This document shows positions 50,101 to 59,151 of a stretch of 64,000 nucleotides of DNA, piece by piece (position 1 is the first letter of the stretch; every line of letters begins with the position of its first letter). The stretch comes from Macrotrachela quadricornifera (Eukaryota; Rotifera; Eurotatoria; Philodinida; Philodinidae), in assembly GCA_022393335.1 (NCBI GenBank), contig JAJEKB010020696.1, positions 10,472 to 74,471 on the forward strand. The letters are read 5' to 3'. The translations under genes and the position numbers were made by a program. The notes beneath the pieces were generated by a model. It saw only the letters and a list, made by a program, of their open reading frames with translations. It had not been told where the DNA came from and did no database searches.

Positions 50101-50198
50101 GTCGACAAGAATCTTCATTATTGAAATTTCAACAGGAAAATACTCTAGAAACAGAAAATGAAACATCAATCAATACAAGAGATTGCTCAATTATGTAA
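38153..50198 (+). CDS. Giant MBT-LRR-EF-Roc-COR-TIR (ROCO) protein
   Basis: Many short exons in compatible phase; I traced 38153-38257, 38317-38526, 38583-38678, 38727-38912, 38963-39088, 39141-39280, 39335-39455, 39510-39743, 39801-40007 and on to the stop TAA at 50196. Domains in order: a novel ~1-kb-coding N-part (38.2-41.7 kb). MBT repeat at 41713-42500 (KVGMRLEAKHR, RINFDGWSSTYDYIVERD, FSWRNYLTEN). LRRs in the long exon 43115-44755, with an EF-hand loop DEDANGILTFSE near 44122. Roc P-loop GLGGAGKTSL, G3 WDFAGQ, then 45211-45942 with THSD and COR. A degenerate TIR (47.2-47.8 kb), a canonical TIR (VFISYCWANSHDA, LNVWIDINDLG, VLIACVSNEYTKSEACCEEF) and a unique tail. No stop in the traced exons. 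An internal ATG at 38162 offers a start, but phase also allows fusion to the upstream TIR cassettes. Roc-COR GTPases dimerise and switch signalling; an immune or stress-sensor role is inferred. Confidence 0.8.
41921..42023. mobile_element. ~103-bp inverted-repeat insert in MBT intron
   Basis: Inverted 28-bp arms (taaagacatacctagagaaa at 41921, mirrored to 42023) lie in the intron 41831-42153, between the two halves of the MBT repeat. Non-coding and small. Confidence 0.6.
44782..45167. mobile_element. ~386-bp MITE in Roc intron
   Basis: Inverted ends aaagcaatgagtgtggctgtt and the mirrored aacagctatactcattgcttt. The inner matching word is aaataactcaaa. It explains why intron 44756-45210 is ~455 nt while neighbouring introns are mostly under 100. 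The host splice sites (CAA/GTAATA and AAATTAAAG/TTTTTTTTG) remain. Confidence 0.75.
46287..46808 (-). mobile_element. Internally deleted mariner element in COR intron
   Basis: Termini GGATGATCGAAAAGTTCTCGG and the inverted CCGAGAACTTTTTGATCACCC, flanked by TA at 46285-46286 and 46809-46810. On the minus strand it keeps the mariner helix-turn-helix and linker (GILYGTVSGIIHGEL, KVCARWVPHQL). It then jumps directly to the extreme C-terminus (QQAVTKELRSIPKDEF, FQNWNDRMKLC). The whole catalytic DDD core is deleted, and there are frame changes in the remnant. Non-autonomous derivative. Confidence 0.85.
47924..48475. mobile_element. ~550-bp MITE in TIR intron
   Basis: Arms of ~100 bp are inverted with moderate divergence: cactaactattcaatc and atgaatagcctgaaaagagttcg on the left, cgaactcttttcaaaatattcat and gattaaatagttagtaa on the right. 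It lies in the intron 47882-48519, between the TIR exon ending DAVNKG and the exon starting TKSTETSIGW. Confidence 0.75.
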
Positions 50199-50454
50199 AT
50201 GTGATACATATATAATCATTAATATTTTATTATCTAATAAAATCCCGAGTTTTGTGATATAATATTATGAACACTTTCTAGAAAAATAAACAATTAGTTG
50301 AACTAAAAAAAAAAACAAAGAATTAATCGAAACATCATTGTGCATAAACATAATATGAAATTCTTTCTTTGTACAAGTCACATGTCAACCTAGTGATCAA
50401 TTGTTTAAGGCAATAATAGGAAAAAAAAACGATAGGTGGTATTTAATGAATCCA

Positions 50455-50708
50455 TGAAAGATGCTCCCCGGACATTTGCTCCCGCGACACTTGCTCCCCA
50501 GCGTCATTTGCTCTCCAAGCCCAAATCTAACCCCAATCAAAACCAAAACTTACTCTATGTCTCGCCCTCACCCACACCTACGTTCCCATCCACATCTGCA
50601 CCCTCACCCTCACTCAGACTTGCGCCTACACCCGCATCTATGCGGGGAGCAAATGTCGTTGGGGAGCAAGTATCGCGAGGGAGCAAATGTCCGGGGAGCA
50701 TCTTTCGG
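50455..50708. mobile_element. Foldback element with TTGCTCCC repeats
   Basis: Two ~57-bp inverted arms, 50458-50516 and about 50643-50705. Each holds three to four copies of TTGCTCCC (or GGGAGCAA on the right). The middle is C-rich (cccacacctacgttccca, caccctcaccctcac). The two overlapping plus-strand ORFs here are products of this unusual composition, not genes. A related AT/C-rich fragment (aaaccccaattaaaaccaaa) appears near 51425. Confidence 0.75.
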
Positions 50709-51857
50709 GATACTGTATTTTATGTAGTGATTTATCTAAATCAAATTAAGTTATAAAAGTTTTAAAATGATTTAGCTTATTTAAGATCGACTTTTCAAGA
50801 AGTAGAATTTAAAAAAGAAATTAGTGTACAAATGAAGTTTGTTGCAAAGTAACCAGTTGGTTACGATTTTAATAACATGGGCTTAAAAAAAGACAACACA
50901 TACTAAAGCACGATCTTAAAAATTAATTTAATATACTATTATTTTTCCAATGTTTTAAATATATTGATTTTTCTAACCTATTTTTAGTTGATTCTTTAGA
51001 AAATAAACCTATCTGGTGAGTTGTTTACAGTGAATATTCAATGATTAGATTTACATTCAGACCGTTAATCGAAGATACATATATATATATATATATACCT
51101 GTGCTGTGGTCAGCCTTAAAATACTATATTAAAGATGATACAAAGAATGGAGCAAGATCCGAGTGGCCTGAACGGTTCTTAAGTGTGTTAGAGAGTAAGA
51201 AGCATGAGGGTGAGAGCAAAGCTGAATGAGGATTTTAATTCTTTGTCGCTTTTCATTCTTCTTTCACACAAAATTTTCTTCACTCTCACACTCTCATCTC
51301 AGGAATAATATGGATATCACACAAAAATACGTAGGAATACTTGCTTTCAATCTTTGTATCTCAGTTAGACACCGATATAAGAGAATTACATTTAAGATTC
51401 CATGACAGTTGCACCCGAAACTCAGATCAAACCCCAATTAAAACCAAAACTCATCATCTGCTTTTTGCCCCCTAGACCTACGTCATCATCATCTTCACGA
51501 TTTCTCTTTCGACATACCCTACATGCTTCTCTCTCGATTGGCTGTATATATTCTATGATTAGCTTTTTACATGAGAGTATATGCATGAGTTATATTTCGC
51601 TCGCTTTGTTCTGGCATTTATTTCTTTTCGCTTTTCGGTTTTGTCGTGTTTTAGATGAGGGTAGAGTTGTATGAGAGTTATCACAACATAAAACTTGTAA
51701 AATCACTTCCAATTATCAGTCTTTCGATCGATGCATTTCAAATAAATGAAAGTGTCTTCTTCTTATGCATAGATATTCCTATATTTATTATTAGTTATCA
51801 AAAAATACAATTTTATATTAAACAGTGTCAATAGGCTTCTTTCAAGAGCGAAGCACT
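50709..51857. other. Intergenic, no gene recognised
   Basis: AT-rich with a (TA)n run near 51075-51095 and a decayed copy of the C-rich middle of the neighbouring foldback element near 51420-51490. No supported gene. Confidence 0.5.
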
Positions 51858-52210
51858 CGCTTGTATGAGTCAGTTAGTTCACTCAGATCTTTGACAAAAA
51901 TAAATTTGGCTTTGGGTGCATATTCATGAACAAGATTGACAATATCATTAAACCAATGTACATGTGGTGAGTCTCTCGCAAACTCATCACTAAATCTATT
52001 AATTCCACCACCTTGAAAGATATCGATATATTATTTATAAAAAAAAATAGTATCTACTTACCAATTATCAACTCTAACTTTATCGTTTATAATAGGTATG
52101 ACCTTGACATTCTTATAATCCATATCATGTATATGTTTTTCAGCCTGTGCTGCTTTTCCCGGCCCTCCTAAAATCAGTATTTTTCAAGAACGATTTGCTT
52201 CTTCAGCCAT
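51858..52210 (-). pseudogene. Small two-exon gene of unknown family, decayed
   Basis: Minus strand from ATG 52210: MAEEANRS, then an in-frame TGA at 52184, then KILILGGPGKAAQAEKHIHD and KNVKVIPIINDKVRV. A good donor (GTAAGT at 52061) and acceptor (CAAG at 52012) follow, but joining shifts the frame. The second exon reads INRFSDEFARDSPHVHWFND and HEYAPKAKFIFVKDLSEL, ending TGA near 51855. The GGPGK stretch looks like a nucleotide-binding turn, but I do not recognise the family. Confidence 0.45.
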
Positions 52211-52244
52211 TTTGGTTTTTATGTGAAAGCGCATTGTATATTGT

Positions 52245-52565
52245 TTATAATAAATATATAAATGTAGTAAGTCGAAGATCAACACACGATAAAGTGAAGG
52301 GCAAATATGAAAAATAATATGAAATAAATAAGAAAGTGTAGTATACGGTCGAAGCACGATGAATCATCAAATCAATATGAGATTCGAATGCATTAATGCA
52401 TTTGAGAACGCCACATGTTATACCACATTTCACAGTATTCTTCTTAATATTGAATGTTGCTGAAATAGAGATATATCTTTTGATGAAGTCAAATTTTCGG
52501 GCCTTAATTTCGTTTCCGAGAAAACTGACATTTAAGGAGACCAATGGCAGCCGCCCATTAGCCAT
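52245..52565 (-). other. 106-codon ORF of unknown function
   Basis: Open from ATG 52565: MANGRLPLVSLNVSFLGNE, then Lys/Ile-rich, then FESHIDLMIHRAS, ending in a hydrophobic stretch. The first ~75 codons look protein-like; the tail looks like AT-rich read-through. It lies just upstream of, and on the same strand as, the small pseudogene at 51858-52210, and could be its first exon. Confidence 0.3.
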
Positions 52566-53106
52566 CTATGTTTAGATTGCCCGTAGTATTTTGATAGTTT
52601 CATGTTTCAGTCATTTTTCTAAGAAAAACTAAAAGTACAGTTTGATAGAGAAAAATTTTCTCTATGGATTAGTGGTAGTTTTAAATCGGGCTCCTAAACT
52701 TTTCTTTACAAAGTGCATTTCATATTGATTCGCTTATTTCTATATGCTTTATTTGCTCTGTTCGTACCGTAAAAGAAAAAAAAATATGATTACGTACGAT
52801 GTTATGTCGGGTATGCATATATTTTTACTGCATGGTAGGTGAAAAAAAGTGATTGGTATATAAAGTATGACGATAAACAATTTCTAGAATAGAAAGTGAT
52901 ATTTTGCATTGAAAAGAAAGATCACGTTTTTGATAACAGCTAGAGGTGTTAATTTACATTTATAAAATAAATAAAGACAAAGAAATTTTCTATTTATATT
53001 AATAAAAAAGTTAATTTTATTATTGTAATTTCAATATAATTTTTCCTACTATTTCAGTTCAACAACACATACAATCTAAACTATCTTTTTCGATCGAATC
53101 TACAAT
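52566..53106. other. Upstream region of the TPR-ART gene
   Basis: AT-rich spacer with no gene seen. It probably holds the promoter and 5' leader for the gene starting at 53107. Confidence 0.5.
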
Positions 53107-55710
53107 ATGGACAGACTGAAGAAAACGATTAGTAGTTTCTTTGGTAGCAAGAAAATCCAAGAAACACTCAGTTCTTCTGAAAATGGTTATACAGACATAA
53201 GATCGCGACGACGCGCAAATATGCGCCCAATTCAAAACTTCCTACTGGTGTGGTTAGACGATTCTTTTAATGTTGTGAAAAACCACGATTCTAATAAAAA
53301 AATATTGAAACTACGAACTATTATTAACACCGTACATACGTTCAGCACTGTACATGAATGTATCAACTTCATCACTAATATTAAAGAAGAAAAGATTTTC
53401 ATGATTTCTTCAGGTGCTCTTGGACAAATAGCAATACCCATTGTTCATGAAATGTGTCAGGTCAGTATTATATACATTTTCTGTGAAGACCAAGCTCAGT
53501 ATAATCAATGGATGACACACTGGCCAAAAGTAAAGGGTATTTTCACAAGCATTAAACCGATTTATGAAGCACTCAAGCAGGCCACACAAGAATGTGATCA
53601 AAATGCCATTTCAATGAGTTTTGTAATCGGAAATAATGATACAATAAATAGAGATCTCGATCAACTCGATTAATCCTTTATGTATACTCAGATACTAAAG
53701 GAAATTCTTTTAACAATTAATTTTGAACAAGAGCATATTACAGAATTTATTACTTATTGTCGAGAACAATTCGTCGGCAATAAGAAGGAACTTGAACATG
53801 TCGATAAACTTGAACGAAAATATCATGAACATCTTCCGATATGGTGGTATACTTATCCCTGTTTTCTTTATTCGATGCTCAATCGTGCTTTACGAACAAT
53901 GGAAGTCGAACTTATTATTACTATGGGCTTTTTTGTTCGACACCTTCACAAGCACATTGAGCAACTTTACTCGGAACAATATGTTGGACATACTCAATCC
54001 AATACATTTATAGTATATCGTGGTCAAGGTCTTTCTCAAACAGACTTTGAACAATTAATGAAGACTAAGGATGGTTTATTATCGTTTAACAATTTCTTAT
54101 CTACTAGTATAAATCGACAAGTATCTCTTGATTTTGCTCGTCAAACTATGCAAAATTCTGATTCGATAGGAATCTTATTCATAATGATAATTGATTCATC
54201 TATATCTTCAACACCGTTTGCTAATGTTCGTGACATCGGTTATTTTCAAGATGAAGAAGAAATTCTCTTCTCTATGCATTCAATATTTCGAATTGGACAT
54301 ATGACACAAATTGATAACAATAATAATCGTCTCTGGCAAGTAGAATTAACATTAACGAGTGATAATGATCCAGATTTATACGACTTAACTGAAAATATAC
54401 GAAGGGAAACATTTCCACATGCTCAAGGATGGTATCGATTAGGTAATTTATTAATTAAAATTGGACAGTATGACAAGGCTCAACAAGTGTTTGAAATCAT
54501 GCTTGATCATAAAATTGATGATGGTGAAGAAGCAAATATTTATCATATGCTTGGAACAATCAAGGATAATCAAGGAGAATATAGAGAAGCAATAACATAT
54601 TATGAGAAATCTATTGAAATCAATGAACAGATTCTCTCTCCTACTCACTCTGACTTGGCTGCTTCTTATACCAACATCGGTGTAGTATATAACAGAATCG
54701 GTGAGTATTCGAAAGCACTTTCATTCCATGAAAAAGCACTTAAAATCGACCAGACAATACTTCCTTCGAATCATCCTGATTTAGCTACTTCTTACAATAA
54801 TATTGAAAGAGTATATGACAATATGGGCGACTACTCCAAAGCACTTTCAATTCTTGAAAAAGTACTTGGTATTCTAGAAAAAACTCTTCCTCCAAATCAT
54901 CCCTATTTTGCGACATCTTACAATAATATCGCTTTGGTGTATCAAAATATAGGCGAATACTCAAAAGCATTTTTATTCAATGAAAAAGTACTGGAAATTC
55001 GACAAAAAATTCTTCCGCCAAACCATCCTTTGCTGGGTACTTCTTACAGTAACATCGGTGTAGTATACAACAAAATAGGCGAATATTTGAAAGCACTCTT
55101 AACCTATAGTAAAGCACTTGAAATACGAGAAAAAATTCTTTCTCCAAATCATCCTGATTTGGCTACTACTTACAATAATATTGGTCAAGTGTATGACAAC
55201 ATGAACGAATATTCGAAAGCACTTTCATATTATGAAAAAGCACTTGAAATACGAAAAAAAACTCTTCCTCCGAATCATCCTGATATAGCTACTTCTTACA
55301 TTAATATTAGTTTAGTGTATAACAATATAGCCGAACATTCGAAAGCATTTTCGTTCAATGAAAAAGCGCTTGAAATATATCAAAACACTCTTTGTCCAAA
55401 TCATCCTCACTTGGTTACTTCTTACGGAACTATGGGGCAGATACTGAACAGCATGGGCGAATATGCAAAAGCACTTTCATCTCATCAAAAAGCACTTAAA
55501 ATATGAGAAAAATCTCTTCCTCAAAATCATTCTGATTTGACTACTTCTTATAATAATATTGGACAGGTGTATGATAACTTGGGCGAGTACTTGAAAGCAC
55601 TTTCATATTATGAACGTGCTTTGAATAGTGGACAATATTCACTACCTGAAAATCATCCTCATCTGCAGATATATATTGACAGCATTGAAATTGAAAAAAA
55701 GAAATTGTAA
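53107..55710 (+). pseudogene. ADP-ribosyltransferase with TPR tail, two in-frame stops
   Basis: One continuous frame of 868 codons, broken only by TAA at 53671 and TGA at 55504, with no frameshift. Residues 1-188: an N-terminal domain I do not recognise (FLLVWLDDSF, IFMISSGALG, IIYIFCEDQAQY). Then an arginine-type mono-ADP-ribosyltransferase with the R-S-E layout: YRGQGL, FLSTSINRQVSL, DEEEILF. Then ten kinesin-light-chain-like TPRs of 42 residues (ATSYNNIGQVYDNMGEYSKA type). The enzyme class moves ADP-ribose from NAD to protein arginines. The 53671 stop separates the N-domain from the ART, but an ATG at 53680 could start an ART-TPR protein of 608 residues. The 55504 stop removes part of TPR 9 and TPR 10. 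It may be a recent pseudogene or make a shortened enzyme. Confidence 0.8.
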
Positions 55711-55930
55711 TTTTATTTTATTTTATTAGATAAACAAAGATTTGAAATAGAATGAGTATTTGACTGTGTAAGAGACGTGCATGTGTGTATAGCGAAACTC
55801 TCCCAAGTTGACGAAAACACAAAACGGCTATTTTCTTTGGTGAAGACCGTCACAATATGTTTTATGGTTGAGCAAGGAAAGTTTCTCTATATGAGATATA
55901 TTGCCACCCGATAGGCTTCTGAAAGGTGTC

Positions 55931-56257
55931 ATGGATAATATATCAAACAAAATGAGTAGTAACCAGTATGTCTCGTTCATGTCGGCACCAAAGCTACTGG
56001 GCAATCCAAAACTCCAGGTACAACATTTACTTGGTGCTCATATATTTGAAAGGTTAGAAGACAAAATTATTGGAAAATATCAACTTCGAGCTTGTCTTGT
56101 GAAAAGAGATGGAGAAGGAGACATGAAACTAGCAGATAGTTTATCCAACATAGAACTTACATATGCAAAGATTGATGGTCAATGGAAAATAGTTGAAATT
56201 AAAGCTGGATCGATGATTGACATTATTGGAGATATAACAGCGATTTTTAAAAACTGA
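55931..56257 (+). CDS. Scytalone-dehydratase-like (SnoaL fold), partial
   Basis: First ATG after an in-frame stop gives 108 residues. The core reads YVSFMSAPKLLGNPKLQVQH, then DKIIGKYQLRA, then YAKIDGQWKIVEIKAG. Spacing and words match the C-terminal two thirds of fungal scytalone dehydratase (GNP-x-TQH, the EIIG-x-HQLR block, and the K-DGVWK block), a small NTF2-like lyase of melanin synthesis. The active-site His in the TQH position is kept (VQH). The His of the PHQRY block is not obvious. The usual N-terminal ~60 residues with the catalytic Tyr/Asp are not found, so this is partial, has an unseen upstream exon, or is repurposed. Fungal origin by transfer is an inference. Confidence 0.5.
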   Translation: MDNISNKMSSNQYVSFMSAPKLLGNPKLQVQHLLGAHIFERLEDKIIGKYQLRACLVKRDGEGDMKLADSLSNIELTYAKIDGQWKIVEIKAGSMIDIIGDITAIFKN

Positions 56258-57222
56258 ATGAACACTATACTTTGAGCTCAATTTGTTTCAGTAAATACAA
56301 TACACAAAAAGATTGAACTCCATATACGATAAACCTTTCTAAATATATTTTCAGACTACACACGACTAAAGACAAGATAAGATTTGTATGAGTGCTAACT
56401 TGGAAAAAAAACATGCTTTTTCGTTCTGTTACTCAAAAAATTGAATGTTGCGAGTATATTAACATTTATTTGTCAAAACTGTCGATTTTCTTTTCTGGTG
56501 GGCCTAATTTTATGTAATTCATCTTGAAGAAAAAACGACTTCAACCGCTTTTGATAGTTTTCGTAATTCGACATGTTGATTCCACTGGAATCCTAACATC
56601 ATTACGAGCACTTGTGCATGCTATTAGTGGTTCATATCTGTAGAGCGATATGGTTTTCTAAATTTCAGTTTGATAAATCAACATATTACATAAATATATA
56701 GTAGTTTGCAAAAACAATTGGAATAATCTTACAGCAGTAACAGTTTATATTTTCTAGCTTCTCTTGAACCTTTTTTATACAGTTATGGTAGATTTATACT
56801 TAGCAGATACTCTACTAAAAATATTCATATATTGGATTAATTTTCGTTTCATCATTGTATAATAATAACCTGACATAAAAAAGCCAGATAATCTAAAATC
56901 ACATCATAAATCTGTATTATACTGTTGGGACGCTGGAATTTGTTCTACCAATAAAATCTATCGGTATACAAAGATAACATTGTCTACAATTTAGTTGTCA
57001 ATTTCAAAAGCTCAAAACTTAAGGTTTCCTAGAATATTGAGTAGCTGATGGTCCAAAATATGCGATTAGCGCTCAATATAGTCGAATATTAGATCAATTT
57101 ATTGGACGAAATAATGAAGTCATATTGAGAGAACTGGCTAAAAAATGACATAAACAATATGATTAAACTGTTTCCACACACATTGTATATAGAGACAGTT
57201 TTTTTGAAAACAGTCTTGTTAA
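56258..57222. other. Intergenic, no gene recognised
   Basis: AT-rich spacer between convergent genes. No repeat pair, RNA gene or long ORF recognised. Confidence 0.55.
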
Positions 57223-58170
57223 TTAAAATAAAACAGGATTTGTAACTTTAAAACATAAAAATTTTTTTAATTCGTCTCGAAATATTTTTCTTGCCAATGT
57301 AAATATATAAAATGATATTGTACTGTTTATGAAAGTAATAAGTATAAATAAAATACTAAGAAAATTTTCTATTTGCTGTTGTTCTTCTGATTTATTGTAA
57401 TTTTTTGTTAGTTCATTATGAATATTTTGTATAGAAATTGGTAATGAGAGAATAATTGAACAAATGACTTGTACAAGAAGCATAATAGTCATTTGTATTG
57501 ATGTTTTTCTATTATTTTGTATATTATATGTTGGAGCTATATGTTGTCGACTATTTCGTACGTTTTGAATAGTCATTAACCCAAACAATAACATTAGACA
57601 ACATGGAAGAAAAGAATATGTAAGAAAAAAAGAAAAACTAATATATAATTGCCATGTTTCAGAAATAGTAACACAATTTGATGAAGTTGAATCGTATATT
57701 CCCTCATAACAATATAACATCGGAATATAAATAAGATATATTAAACAAATTATACTAATAATAATTCATTTAGCTATTTTAATATTAACAATTGATCTTA
57801 TTTGTATATTTGTACAACTTGATGCCCATCGATCAATACATGCTCCAACTATAAGCCACATTGATATAGATAAACTACCATAGGTAAAATATGATCGAGT
57901 TTTACAATAAATAGAAGATGATAGTGTTGTCCAAGGACTAATATTAAATGTTGTTAAAACTCGTGTGAAACATCCCATATAAAGTGCAATAAAATTTACA
58001 AATGTTGCTGCCAGAAAATACCATGAACAAGAAACTGAACGAAGTTTTGAACGTGTAAAAATACAAATATTAAGTGTATTACCAAATGTTCCAAGAATAA
58101 GTAGAACTAGACAAAAATAACGCATGAGATAGAATTGAACCATATCATATATGTCTGTTGATGATGACAT
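57223..58170 (-). pseudogene. Rhodopsin-class 7TM receptor with one in-frame stop
   Basis: From ATG 58170 (MSSSTDIYD) one frame runs to the stop at 57223, broken only by TGA at 57766-57768. Landmarks: TM1 with GTFGNTLNICIF (the conserved GN), TM2 (YFLAATFVNFIALYMGC), Cys before TM3 and ACIDRW at its cytosolic end (DRY-like), TM5 (LYISFSFFLTYSFLPCCLML), TM6 (TIMLLVQVICSIILSLP), TM7 (FINSTISFYIFTL, NPxxY-like region altered). Size and pattern match short intron-less neuropeptide-type receptors. The stop lies in the start of TM4, after the DRW loop, so a product would lose TM4-7. Ligand unknown. Confidence 0.75.
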
Positions 58171-58200
58171 TTTGTAATAATATAAAAAAATATAAATCAT

Positions 58201-59151
58201 ATCTTTTGTATTAGATAAAATACTCTAATTTATTTTGCACGATTCATTATATATTTCTATTTTCAGCGAGAAGAATTTCAATGGAAAAAAAATCTTCTTT
58301 TGTTGTATGCACTGAATATATTTTATATTATTTTTTAATTATAAAATTTTATTGATGGTAAAAAATAAGGATCTATTTCAAGGAATAATTACGAATAAAT
58401 AGACATAAAATAAAAGTACTGCCTTATCAACAATATTATTGTTATCTACAGATCGCAACAAAGATGTGTAAAACGACAGAAAAATGTAGGACAAACTTAT
58501 CCTTACTCTTGAAGAAAACTGTCTATTATTGAGAGAACATATTCTCTTCCAATCTTTTCATTTGCATGATCTTTGAATTTGCCTCTTCATTAACTTATCT
58601 TTTCACATTATTGTAACAATCTCGGTACAATGCATTTTTGTATATATTATGTTTGACTCATTTTTATATTTTTGTCCTTATTGTCTACATCAAAGGAGAA
58701 ACGACGGATTGTGTATTTTTAGGATTGTTTCCATATTTTTAAGATTTTGCGGATTGCTAGAAATCTCCTTTCGATATTCTTCGTTTTGACCAAAAACAAT
58801 GTGCATAAGTTTAGTGTGTATTAGAGCGATTGTTTTTTAGTTTTGACTCAATATCTTAAAGCATCCCCATATGAGGTTATCGAAACGCGTTGTGACAACC
58901 TGAAAATTCTTTAGCTCACTTTACACCCACTTCAACTACAAGCAAAAGTTCAAGCCGCAAAGAACTGGTGTAAGCAGACCGTCACCCATCCGGACAAATG
59001 GCCACGATGACTGAAGAAGAAATTGACTAAATGAGCAACCTTCCTTATCTTTCTATTTTGTAGGTATGGATCTTTAAGTAACATAAAATAATTCATAACT
59101 CTGGAAAGACAAGAAAGAAAAGGCTAAAAAAATTTCTTTATAGGTTTCTAT
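58201..59151. other. Intergenic, possible decayed coding patch
   Basis: AT-rich. Around 58925-59030 the plus strand is more GC-balanced and reads LQAKVQAAKNWCKQTVTHP then stops. It may be a remnant of an unidentified coding sequence. Confidence 0.35.

Noticed and set aside
50436..50756. Two Pro/His/Ser-rich ORFs
   Set aside because: They are the translation of the foldback arms and C-rich middle; the inverted repeat explains the sequence.
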